Assembly: GCA_027886185.1 (NCBI GenBank)
Contig: WOAB01000765.1
Coordinates: 868,001-932,000 of the forward strand
DNA: 64,000 nt
Origin: Rheum nobile
Taxonomy: Eukaryota > Streptophyta > Magnoliopsida > Caryophyllales > Polygonaceae
Reading direction: 5' to 3'
The notes under the pieces are model-generated. The model made no database searches and was not told where the DNA came from. It saw only the letters and a program-made list of their open reading frames with translations. Positions 44,055-54,917 of the stretch are shown here, piece by piece (the first letter of the stretch is position 1; each line of letters opens with the position of its first letter). The translations under genes and the position numbers were made by a program.

Positions 44055-45075
44055 ACGTAAGTATTTGCTCTAAACTTTGCTTTAAATCACGGAAATCTGA
44101 ACTCTACTTGCTCTAGTTTTCGTGCCCTTGCATTGTTGTTCTTCCTAGTTGTCCGTAGGAATTTTTTTGTTGATTTTATTTGTGTTGTTGCGTCTTGCAT
44201 CTAGGATAGAGTCCATAGATTAGGAGTCGTTTATACTTCAGAAAATTACCAAAACGTTAATTCCTAGGCTAGTTGTTAGCAGCTTCCTAAGAAATAGGAT
44301 CTTGTTGCTAAGTGGTTAGAGTCTTGAATTTCAAAATTTGAAGCTGCTAAACTCCAGCCAGTCGTGTCCTATTTGTAGCTGCATATAGTTAGGTGTGCGT
44401 CTTTTTATCTTTCTTATTTTGCACTTGAACAATCTGAACTTAATACTTGTATTGACCTTACAAATCAAAACCTTGGTGCGTAGGAAAAATTTCTAAGTAT
44501 CTAAGCTAGGTTGTTCATATTATCTTCCGCATTTCCTGAAAGTTGATCTGTACTCATTTGCTATCTTACATTACGTATTTTATTAAAAAAAAAGAAAAAA
44601 AGAGAGAAAGAGAATGAAGAACAAAAGAAAAATAGAGTACTCGGTTCTTGAACATCTTTGAAAAAGTGGATGCAATCGAAAGACTCGACTATATACAAAA
44701 GAGAAAGCCATTGAAAAAGTGGTGCATCATTAGGATTACTTGTTAGTCCAAAGTCTTGCAAAATTTCTTTATATTGCCGTGTAATAGTGTGTTCAACTCT
44801 TGCAAAGATACGAGGGAACTAGTACTTGCAACCTTTGTCTTGAATTGTAATTTAATACAAGGAACTAAGCTAAGGTTGTGGTGCACTTTATTTTGTCTTT
44901 AAGAGTCAACTTTGCGCATTTAGGAAGCCATACCTCAGCCGGATTAGAGAGCTTGTAAAGTTAAGATTCTTGAGGTTTAAATCAAAATTTTAGCTTGCTT
45001 ACTAGCTCTAGGGACCATTGTTTGTTCTTGCAATCGTGGGCTATTGTGTGGGAATTTTCTTGTGTAGGTGAAGCA

Positions 45076-46560
45076 ATGGTGAATCCTAAGGACAAGAGTG
45101 TTTCCTCGGATGACCCAAAGGAGAGTGCGGCTGTAACCATGGAGGCCATCCTCGTGGCAATCCATCTTCCAAGGAAGAGGCCGATGAGCATGCCCGCCAA
45201 CATCTCCAGGCCATGCACGACGAACAAGCTGCCTTCATGAGGGCCATGGAGGCTTGGTGGGAGCAATCTCAAAGCCGTGCTCAAGCTCAAAGTGTGAGCC
45301 TAGGGGCAGTGGAGCCAGCCAATACATCTCTTGCCGTTCATGTGGAAGGAGGCGCGCTCGGCGCCTTGACACAAGAAATGACACAAGTGTCCTTGCAAGA
45401 CGGTGCTTCCTCGTATGTGACCTTAGTGTCTACTACAAGAGAGGGTCATGGTTCACCTCCTAACTTTGCTTTTCCATACGTTACTACTAGCAACCCTATC
45501 TTTCCCCCTTTACGCACTAACTTTGCAGATTTGGGAGCTAGAGATCAACCAAGGGCACCACCACCACCTGATTTTCCTAGGTACCAAGAACCCCTCATAC
45601 ATCCAAGAAGAATTGTACCCGAGAGAGGAGAAATTGGCCGGGGCCATTACCAAGGCCCACGGGCGCCTTACAATGTGCAGCGCGGCGTCGACGCCTATGA
45701 GGGTGACTACGGCGACGCCTATGATCAGCCCCGCCCACATGGTATTAAATTGGAGGTACAATCTTTTGGTTCTAATTGTGATGCCGAGGCCTATCTTGGT
45801 TGGGAGCAAAAAACTGAACAAATCTTTCAGTTTTACAACTACTCGGATGCTCAACGAGTAGCCATTGCTACAATCAAGTTTGAGGGCTTCGCATACCAAT
45901 GGTGGCTTGGGGACAAAGAGGAAAAAAAATTCTTTGGTCATCCCCAAATCACTACGTGGCAAGGGCTGAAAAACGCCCTTAGAGAAAGTATTATGCCGAA
46001 AGATTATTCAGAAAGAGTTCATGGTAGGCTTGAGCAATTGGAACAACGGAATAGGACCCCGGATGAATTCTACATGGAACTAAGGACCTTGATCTATAGA
46101 TCTGGTCTTAGGTTCCCCGAGGGCTACCTTATTTCCAAGTTCATCAATAACCTCAACCATGAACTTAAGGCCATTGTGAGCAAGCAACATTTTATGAGAG
46201 GGACGCCCATTGAATAAGTTCTTCATTATACTAACCATATATATAAGACACTTCCTTCAAGGCGCCCCCAAGGTAGTAGCTCATGGCCTTGGCAAAACAA
46301 CCAAGCTAGTTCCAAGGGAACTCAACCTACACCAAGGCGCTTAGAACCTACTAGGAATGACAATGCAAGTCATCCTAGAAGAGAGGTCCCAAACCAGGTT
46401 CAAACCCAAAGAAATGAGGGGGAGAACCGGGCTAGGGATCTCAAATGTTTTAAGTGTCTAGGACGAGGTCATTTTGCCAAGGATTGCCCCTCAAAAAGGC
46501 AAGTTCTTCTTAACACTCTAGGAGATTATGAATCTGAGGATGAGTGTGAAGAAGAGGTTG
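45076..46560 (+). pseudogene. Element B gag
   Basis: The likely start is the ATG at 45076 (MVNPKDKS). A one-base frameshift near 45150 moves translation into the 45213-46217 frame. The Gag core is clear: YLGWEQKTEQIFQFYNY, FEGFAYQWW, PDEFYMEL and KFINNLNHELK. A CAA codon has become TAA at 46216, after which the frame continues through a basic linker to a zinc knuckle, CFKCLGRGHFAKDC (C-x2-C-x4-H-x4-C), near 46445-46490. In an active element this protein would assemble the RNA-containing particle. Three separate defects show it is no longer made as one chain. Confidence 0.8.
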
Positions 46561-49500
46561 TTGAGAATGAGGAAGGGTTGGAGGAGCTACACGTAGTTGC
46601 TGCCCAAGGAGATTGTTTTGTGGGTAAGAAGGTTTTGATAGCCTCAGAGGGTCCAAGTGTACCTAGTCAACGAGAGACTATCTTTCATACTAGGTGCACC
46701 ATTAAGGGGAAGGTGTGTAGTGTCATAATTGATGGAGGGTCATGTTGCAACATTATTGACCAAGAAGTAGTGAGTAGATTTCATCTATCCACTACTCCAC
46801 ATCCACAGCCCTACACGCTTTGTTGGTTGAACTCCAACATTCCTCTTAAGGTCAAGGATCAAGCCACAATTCAGTTTTCCATAGGAGAATATGGGGATGA
46901 GGTTGTGTGTGATGTACTTCCCATGACCGCATGCCATCTTCTCCTAGAAAGGCCATGTCAATTTGATTGGGGCGTGATTCATCAAGGCGTGTCTAATGAG
47001 TATTCTTTTATCATGAATGGTAAGAGGATCACTCTTCACCCTTTGTCACCCCATGAGATCATGGCCGATCATGTGGCACGGGAGCTAAGCCGAGGGACGT
47101 TGTTCAAGCAATCAAGCGAGGTGAGCAATGCCTTTTGTTCATTCAAAAGGATACTCTACTCGCCTTGACTGACCTTGAGGGACTTCCTAAGTCCATTACT
47201 CACCTATTGATGGAGTTTGATGATCTCTTTCAAGAGGAAGTACCTAGTGGGTTGCCACCGGTGAGAGGTATAGAGCATCAAATTGATCTTATACCGGGGG
47301 CAACACTACCAAACCAGGCGGCCTATAGGGCTAACCCCGAGGAGACAAATGAGTTGCAACGTCAAGTACAAGAATTGCTTGACAAGGGCTACGTGAGAGA
47401 AAGCCTTAGCCCTTGTGGAGTTCCGGTCATCTTAGTCCCTAAGAAGGATGACACTTGGAGGATGTGTGTTGATTGTCGAGCAATTAACAATATAACCATC
47501 AAGTATTGCCACCCTGTCCCTAGGCTAGATGACATGCTTGATGAGTTGCATGGGGCAAGTGTGTTCTCAAAGATAGACCTCAAAAGTGGTTACCACCAAA
47601 TTCGCATGAAAGAGGGCGATTAATGGAAAACAGCCTTTAAAACTAAATATGGGTTGTATGAATGGTTGGTAATGCCTTTTGGTCTAACAAATTCCCCTAG
47701 CACCTTCATGAGACTCATGAACCATGTACTAAGGCCATTCATAGGCAAGTTTGTGGTTGTATACTTTGACAATATCTTAGTATATAGCCATAATCTTCAA
47801 GAGCATACTGGTCACCTTAGGAAGGTTCTTGAGGTTCTTAGAAATGAGAAGTTGTATGCCAACTTCAAGAAATGCCACTTCCATTCGGATCATGTGGTAT
47901 TCCTTGGATTTGTGGTGTGTAAAGATGGCTTGAGAGTTGATGAAGAGAAGGTGAAGGCTATTCATGAATGGCCAACACCTACTACTATGACTCAAGTCCG
48001 TAGCTTTCTTGGGTTGGCCGGGTTCTACCGCCGGTTCGTGAGGGACTTTAGAACCTTGGATGCGCCCTTCACCGAGCTAACCAAGAAGGGCGTGGTATTC
48101 ATGTGGGGCACATCATAAGAGGCGGCTTTTGCTAGCCTAAAGGCCAAGCTCACTCAAGCACCACTTCTATCCTTGCCTAACTTTGACAAGACATTTGAGA
48201 TAGAGTGCGATGCATCGGGAATAGGCCTTGGGGGTGTCCTCATGCAAGAGGGCAAACCCATAGCTTATTTTAGTGAGAAGCTAGGTGGGGCCGAGCTGAA
48301 CTACCCCACCTATGACAAAGAGCTTTTGGCTCTTGTGCGTGTGCTTAGAGTGTGGCAACACTACTTGTTGCCAAAGGAATTTGTCATTCACTCCGACCAT
48401 GAGGCCTTAAAGTACTTAAAGGGGCAAAGCAAGCTCAACAAAAGACATGCCAAATGGGTGGAGTTCATTGAATCCTTCCCTTATGTTATCAAGCATAAGA
48501 AGGGGAAGGATAATGTTGTGGCAGATGCACTATCTAGGAGGTACACCCTCTTGACCTTGTTGGATGCCAAGTTACTTGGTTTTTCTTTCATGAAGGACTT
48601 ATATGCGCAGGCCTCTGATTTTTGTGACATAATGGCCGCATGTAAGTCTCATGGACGCAAAGACCAATACTACTTGCATGATGGTTTCTTGTTTAAAGGT
48701 CATAAGTTGTGTATCCCTAGGGGTTCCATTCGAACCATTCTAGTGCAAGAAGCTCATGGGGGCGGGTTGATGGGACACTTTGGTGTTCTTAAAACCTTAC
48801 ATGTGCTTAAAGAACATTTCTATTGGCCACACATGCTACGGGCAGTGGAGAAGTTTTGTGCTTCTTGTACTACTTGCTTGCGTGCTAAGGCTAAAATTCA
48901 GCCCCATGGTCTCTACACTCCCTTACCTATCCCTAAACTACCTTGGGAAGACATTTCCATGGACTTTGTTTTGGGATTACCAAGGTCTAAGAGAGACTCT
49001 ATATTTGTAGTAGTGGATAGGTTCTCCAAAATGGCACACTTCATTGCATGCCATAAAACTGATGATGCATCTCATGTTACTAACCTTTTCTTTGATCAAA
49101 TTGTAAGATTGCATGGAGTTCCTAGGTCCATTGTATCGGATAGAGATGTGAAGTTCCTAAGCTACTTTTGGAAGACTTTATGGGCAAAGCTTGGGACCAA
49201 ACTTCTATTCTCTACTACTTGTCATCCTCAAACGGATGGGCAAACCGAGGTAGTCAACCAAACTCTTGGTGCTTTACTTAGAACTATTTTGAAGACTAAC
49301 TTGCGCAAGTGGGAAGATAGCTTATCATTTATTGAGTTCACCTACAATAGAACAGTCCACACGGCCACCAAGCGAACACCCTTTGAGGTGGTGTATGGGC
49401 GCAACCCTACAACACCTCTTGAGTTGTTGCCCTATGCCATCAAAAACCGTGAGAGAAAGGAGGGTGCGGAGGAGGCTACTCGGATCAAGAAGCTGCACGA

Positions 49501-49894
49501 GGACACGAGGTTGCAATTAGAGAGGAGGACCGGCCAATACAAGATGCAAGCGGACAAGGGACGTAAGGAAGTGCTATTTGAACCGGGAGATCTGGTTTGG
49601 GTACACTTAAGAAATGAGCGTTTTCCCACACTCCGCGACTCAAAGTTGAAGCCAAGGGGCGATGGACCATTCCAAGTGCTTGAGAAGATCAATGACAATG
49701 CGTACAAGTTGGATATTCCATCCTCCTCTGGCACCCATGATGTCTTTAATGTAGCCGACTTGATGCCTTACATGGTGAACGAGGATACCGACGTTGACGA
49801 GCTGGATTCGAGGTCGAATCCCTTTCAAGAGAGGGAGGATGATGTGTTCAAGACACCTCAAGACATGTCTAGTGAAGATGGGCTAGAAGAGTAG
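46561..49894 (+). pseudogene. Element B pol: protease, RT, RNase H, integrase
   Basis: Protease: VIIDGGSCCNII, then LLLERPCQFDWG where the family has GRPW. A frameshift near 47130 follows. Reverse transcriptase: VILVPKKDDTWRMCVDCRAI, KIDLKSGYHQI, a TAA near 47621, PFGLTNSP, then VVYFDNILV in which the second catalytic Asp of YxDD is Asn. RNase H: another TAA near 48116, then ECDASGIGLGGVL and HSDHEALKYL. Integrase: HFGVLKT...CASCTTC, MDFVLGLP, VSDRDVKFL, HPQTDGQTEVVNQTLGALLR, then the DGPFQVLEKINDNAYKLDIP module. The frame ends at a TAG inside the 3' LTR (49892) after FQEREDDVFKTPQD. In the 5' LTR copy that codon is GAG, so the original protein read on through the alanine repeats. Confidence 0.88.
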
Positions 49895-50758
49895 GCGGCT
49901 GCAGCCGCGGCCATGTCTAGTGAAGAGGCCGCAGCCGCGGCCATGTCAAGTGAAGAGGCCACAACCGCGGTCATGTCTAGTGAAGAGGCCGCAGCCGCGG
50001 CCATGTCAAGTGAAGAGGCCGTAACCGCGGCCATGTCTAGTGAAGAGGCAGCAGCCGCGGCCATGGAAGCAAAAGAGAAGGAGCAGCCTGGCACCATCAC
50101 TCGAGCCCGAGCTCGCCAACTTCACCACCAGCTCAAGAAGGGTCTACTGAACTTAGGGACGCCGAGCTCACTTGACCTTGGCTCGGTCACATGCATCATA
50201 GTTCACCCGGCGCCCGGCACCTTCGGAGCTTGTCAACATTAAAGACCGAATTTGCTTAATTGTGTTTGCAAGTGTTTTAAGACAATTTTAATTCAGTTTT
50301 TAATGTTTTAGTGAATTTCCAGAATTCCCTAAAACCCACTATGTTAGGGAAGTAGTGGGCCGAGTAGTGTAGGGTATTTTCTTATTTATTTCTTCATTTT
50401 CTAGGAAGACTATTTAGGCATTTTCCAAGTTTGTAGCAAGACACGTTTTATCAGAAATCAGAGATCTATTTTCAGTTTTAAGAACGTTCTCTCCTTCTTC
50501 CTTCATCTTGTACGTGATATCAAGAATTCCTTTGAAATTTGAGTGTGTTACATCTCAATTTTCAGCCTTGTTCTTCTCGGTTTAGTGGGTCATACCTATC
50601 CTCCACTAGTTCGCAAGTCTATCTCCACCTCCAAGATTGCCATCATCAACACCTATCATCAACACCATCGCACCTTGTTTCGGGTTGAAGGCTGGGCGAG
50701 TTCTGGAGCCTAGACGAGCAAATCCTTACACTGTGTCTTCCGATCCTAGAACACAACA
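49840..50758 (+). repeat. Element B 3' LTR (919 bp)
   Basis: Bounded by the purine tract AGAGAGGGAGGA and the TTTTG target duplication. It is longer than the 5' LTR because the GC-rich 30-bp repeat has six rather than three copies. A ~19-bp deletion near 50592 and about 20 substitutions are the other differences. Confidence 0.9.
49889..50065 (+). repeat. 30-bp tandem repeat in LTR coding SSEEAAAAAM units
   Basis: Six tandem ~30-bp units, each of the form GCCGCAGCCGCGGCCATGTC followed by AAGTGAAGAG or TAGTGAAGAG, encode MSSEEAAAAA in the pol frame. Every unit carries the palindrome GCCGCGGC or a one-base variant. After the repeat the frame reads EKEQPGTITRARARQLHHQL, the usual C-terminal signature of CRM-like pol. 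The 5' LTR has three units at 43224-43330. Confidence 0.85.
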
Positions 50759-50763
50759 TTTTG

Positions 50764-52141
50764 TCTTGAACGCGGTCTTCCATTCATCACCCTCCTTCAT
50801 GCGAATCTGGTGATATCCGCTCTTCAAGTCAATTTTGGTGAAGTGGATCGCGCCATGGAGCTCATCTAGCATGTCCTCGAGACGTGGGATGGGGTGCATG
50901 TACTTCACTGTGATCTGATTGATGGCACGGCAGTCGACACACATGCGCCATGAGCCATCTTTTTTTGGCACTAGGATCACGGGGACCGCGCAAGGGCTTA
51001 GAGATTCCCTTACGTAGCCGCGATCCAGAAGTTCTCGCACTTGGCGCTGTAACTCCTTTGTTTCTTCTGGTCCAACGCGATAAGCAGCACGATTTGGGAG
51101 AGAGGCACCAGGCACCAAATCAATTCGGTGTTTAATGCCTCGTAATGGGGGAAGACCTTGGGGAAGCTCCTCTGGGAAGATATCTTTGAACTCATCGAGC
51201 AACGCGGCGATGGCACTGGGCAAAGCTTCCGTGATGGGGCTCTCTGGGATGCAACGCATGGGCACCAATAGGAAACATGGTGCCTTGCCGCTCAAAGTAG
51301 CAATGAGGTCGCTTGGGCGGGCAAGAAGCAATCTGTGCTCATAGGTTCCTTTTAACGCGGCCGTTGAACCATCCTTGCTACGCGTTCTCTCATTGGGCTC
51401 TTTGTTATTGGAAACACCTTCGAGGTCTTTGGGAGAACGCGATCCTCTGGTACTTGTTCCTGGGTTGTTGGGAGAAGCCCCAGTATCTGGTTTGGAACGC
51501 GTCGGATGGGACGCGGGCTTGGCGGCTTCCAAAGCCTTTTGTCGATCACGCTCAACCTGATCTTGTAAAATCTCATGAGGAGACATTGGTAAGAGCGTGA
51601 CGCGTTTCCCGTGGTAAGTAAACACATAAGTGTTTAAATAACCATCGTGAAGAACGCACCTGTCGAATTGCCATGGGCGCCCCAACAAAAGATGTGTGGC
51701 GTCCATTGCAATGACATCACAAAGGACTGAATCTGAATACTAGCCAATGGAGAAAGAAATAAGGCATTGACGAGTTACAGTGTTACCAGAACTCGATGAA
51801 ATCCATTATAGCCCATAGGGTTGTGGGTGAGGAGTGGTTGGCAGGTTGAAGTGGTTGACCACCTTTTCATTGATGATATTACAACAGCTGCCTCCATCGA
51901 TGATGACACTCAAGGATGCGGTCTTGACCAAGCAACGCGTGTGGAAGAGATTCTTGCGTTGGTCCATAAGGGTTGCTTCCTTGACAGTGAGGAGACGACG
52001 CGTGACAAGGCTCAGAGGTGTGCCTTCATATAGCGCGGTGGCTTCACAAGTGTAAGCCGCCTCGTTGTCATCTTAAAATCCCTCCTCGATTGTCTCAAGG
52101 GCCGTGTCCTCCTCATCATAAGACTCATATCCTACGGCGAT
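50764..52141 (-). pseudogene. Element A pol: protease and reverse transcriptase N-part
   Basis: Reading right to left: protease VIIDGGSCCNII near 51870-51910, then LLLGRPWQFDRC at ~51680, a Lys/Ser-rich linker, and RT fingers (EELPQGLPPLRGIKHRIDL, VPKKDGSWRMCVDCRAI, KIDLKSGYHQIRM) stopping at KTAFKTK where element B begins. Three in-frame stops between ~51740 and 52080 break the frame upstream of the protease core and between its halves. The residues correspond one for one with element B, showing the two are related families. Confidence 0.85.
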
Positions 52142-53715
52142 GCTGGAGAAAAGGACTTTCTTGTTGTTTGGGCAATCTCTCTTGTAGTGCCCTCGTCCTC
52201 CACACTTGAAACACTCCAAATCATGTCTTCCAACTGAGAGAAGAACTCCAGAGGTGTTTTGGAACCTTGATGCGCCATTGTGATCTCCATTCGCATCTGG
52301 TTTCTATAGTCCGCTGACACGTACTTTTGTGTCATGACATAGACAAGTTGATGCCACTCCATGATTGGTGCAAGATGTCGACGAACGCAATCGTCCACGA
52401 ACCTGTGGTACCAAATGCGTGCAGCACCTCTGAAATGTAGCGTTGCTGCGTCAACATGCTCCTCTGTGGGGATGCGACAATATCCCAAAGTATACTCTGT
52501 AGCCTGCACCCACTCAAGAAACACATTGGTATCATATTCGCCAAAGAAATGCTCAATTTTAACTTTTACCTCATGGCGACTAAGCCTTGGGGTGTGTTGA
52601 GCAGGTTGTGGCGCATAAGCGCGTTGTGCAGCTTCCTCAGCGCGATGATGAGGACAGCGAGCTTGGCGAGCCTGGACATCTTCAGCGACAAAGTCCCTAT
52701 GAGGCGCGTTGTACTCAACGCGTCCTTGTCTTCGTCTTTGAACATGTGTATTGTGTTGGCGACGAAAGTCACGCGCCATGTACTCGTGGTGGTGGCCACG
52801 AGAGGCATGCGTGTTGTCGCCCAAGATGCGATGTGGTTGTCCTACTGGTTGGAGTGGAGGTGGAATCCAATCCGCTGGCCGATCTTGGAGTTCAATGGGA
52901 TCACCAAGGGGAGGATGGAAGGCGCCTGGATTGATGAGCCCTGCATCCTCCATCTCCTCGTCGTCGAACTCATTGAAATCATCATGTATAGTCGGTGTCG
53001 TCGATCCATATCCATCGAAGCCATAACGCGGAGTATGCGCGCTTTGATGGCCAATGTGGTCGTTGATGTCGAATGGCACTGGGGTGGGATCATGGCGACG
53101 CTGACGCGACTCAACGTCTAGGGCGCAATATGATCGACGCGGCAGACCGGAGTCACGTTCTTCTCGTCTGGCTCGGCCATCAATCGGTGTTGAGGCAATC
53201 TCGCGGCGGCGTCTTGTTCCTCTGGCTTCATACCTATCATGGAAGTCAAAGGGTTCAGAGTACTCACCATGGGAATCCTCGTCGCGGCCGGAGCTGCTGT
53301 CGTAGCCGACTGTTGTTGCTCACGTTGCGTAGCGTTCACGATGCGACACATAGCCTTGGCGGCTTTCGATCACGGATTGTTTCCGGTTGAGGCGTGGTTG
53401 CAGGTTGGAGATTGAGGGCATCAACCCTTTGCCCTTGTCCACGCGTTGTTGACTTGGTCTGGCTTCAGTATGACGCGGCGCGCCCAGGGTGTCCATGGGG
53501 ACCATCATAGTTGGTGTGGGTTGGGCCGGCGCAGCGCGTTACGAAGCCTGTAATTGAGCAACTTGTCGCCTGAGCTCTTGTATCTTGCGTTGTTCCGCGG
53601 TGAGCTCCAGAATGAGATCTTCATTTTGTTGGTATTGTTGTTGCACCAATGGTAGATTTGGCGCGTTGTCATTGGCACCATTGCCGTCTTCATTGGGATG
53701 AGTAGGGGCGATCAT
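52142..53715 (-). pseudogene. Element A gag
   Basis: The N-terminal part near 53715 reads MIAPTHPNEDGNGAND and a predicted coiled coil (ILELTAEQRKIQELRRQVAQ), ending at a stop near 53540. The core lies in 53079-52220: VKIEHFFGEYDTNVFLEW, CRIPTEEHVDAATLHF and MRMEITMAHQGSKTPLEF. The frame then shifts; a zinc knuckle CFKCGGRGHYKRDC near 52170-52217 lies in another frame, with the usual linker before it missing. Several stops separate the pieces, so no complete Gag can be made. Confidence 0.78.
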
Positions 53716-54538
53716 GGTTCCTATAACAACGTGACCAGACATCCAAGTTAAAATGAACAAAGACAATAAAACCAAAGAACAAGCAAGCACTTAGCAAGTA
53801 ACAAGTGTTCACGTAGGAAGGCGCGGTCTTTGGCCGGGAGGGTGGCTTAAGGCAAGCAAAGCAAGTGTGATATGCACGCGCAAAAGCAAACGAAACCAAT
53901 GATTAATTTCTTAACCACTTGCGTAAACAACACAAGCACACAAGACAAACCTTCAAGCGTGAACTTAGACGGTGGAGAGATCAAGAAGATGAGCCTAGCC
54001 GAGTAGGGGGAAGAAGGTTGCCTTATTTTGGCTTCCCTTTTTTTTTTTTGAATTGTCGCGTCTTTTTTTTTTAAATGCGACTTGACTTTTGAAATTTGAA
54101 TTTCAAATCCGAATCTTAGTCTTTGACTTTTGGTTTAAGATCGGATAAGATTACACAATTAAAATAAAAATAAACGGCTAATTAACTTAAGGGAAGAAAT
54201 CACGAGATTGTCGCGATAGGAGAGAGAGAAGATTGTAGGAGATTTGTAACGGCCACACAAGAAGATATGCAAGATATGATTAGCAAAATTTAAGCAATTA
54301 ATTAAGCAAATCAATCAATTAATTACGCAGATTTCATGCAAAACACATCACACAATTCTCGCGAGGGATCAATCACTAATCGGCCAAGAGATTCTCTTGT
54401 AGAAACCGAAAGGACTAGCATGTGTTTGAAGAGGAATTTTTTTTTTGACAATGGTGGAAGCAAGATGATGGAGAAAGAAAATTGTGAACAAATGAGACTT
54501 GACAAGCTACTTACAAGATCAAAGGCTCTGATGTCAGT
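53716..54538 (-). other. Element A leader and degenerate primer-binding site
   Basis: A non-coding leader with long T runs near 54040-54080. At 54524-54536 the minus strand reads TGACATCAGAGCC, two mismatches from the initiator tRNA-Met site TGGTATCAGAGCC, two bases from the 5' LTR. No gene seen. Confidence 0.65.
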
Positions 54539-54917
54539 TGATGCGTTCATGTCTGTGGATGCCGGATCGAGATCTTGGTGGTGAGTCACGCGTGTTGGTT
54601 CTGAGATTGAAGGGGTGGAACGCGGTGTTGTTGCCTCGCGTGAGTAAGCGAGCGCGATGATGGTGGTGGCTCAAGAGATGAGCGAAGCCGTAGCATCGGC
54701 AGCGGAGGGGATAGACTCGAGTAGATCGAGTGATTGGCCGTAGCGTCGGCGGCGGAGGAATGGAGATGAGAAGGGAGATTAGGGTTTGACGTTCGATCAA
54801 AGGGGAGGAGGCAATTAGCTCTCGAGACTCAGGCTTTGATTAAAAATGAATGTAACCTAGTACAGAAGGTTGAGTTGACCTTTTATAAGAGATAGCGGGA
54901 CTCGGATGGGCCGAGTC
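54539..54917 (-). repeat. Element A 5' LTR, interrupted by element D
   Basis: Begins TGATGCGTTC and follows the 3' LTR (40269-40647) to GGGCCGAGTC, where element D starts. The last five bases GAGTC should reappear beyond the right end of D, outside this window, followed by the missing 337 bp. Confidence 0.85.

Larger units (their letters stand above)
43172..50758 (+). mobile_element. Element B: complete CRM-like Ty3/gypsy retrotransposon nested in A
   Basis: 7587 bp on the plus strand with LTRs at 43172-44039 and 49840-50758, a primer site at 44042, a purine tract at 49828-49839 and the 5-bp target duplication TTTTG on both sides. The order is gag, protease, reverse transcriptase, RNase H, integrase in one frame that continues into the 3' LTR. 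It inserted into the reverse transcriptase of element A, between the KTAFKTK and YGLSEW codons. The LTRs differ by about 2.7% outside a length-variable repeat, less than A's LTRs, which agrees with B being the later insertion. Stops, frameshifts and a mutated RT active site make it inactive. Confidence 0.92.
50759..54917 (-). mobile_element. Element A, 5' part (right of nested element B)
   Basis: Continues element A beyond B: reverse transcriptase N-terminus, protease and gag, then leader, primer site and the first 379 bp of the 5' LTR, where element D has inserted at 54918. It shares the CGCG-rich composition of the left part. Together, A spans about 7.1 kb of its own sequence within the window. 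Confidence 0.88.

Noticed and set aside
43172..50758. A and B as a single rearranged element
   Set aside because: B has its own LTRs, primer site and purine tract and a TTTTG target duplication on both sides; A's reverse transcriptase resumes at the exact same codon region after it.
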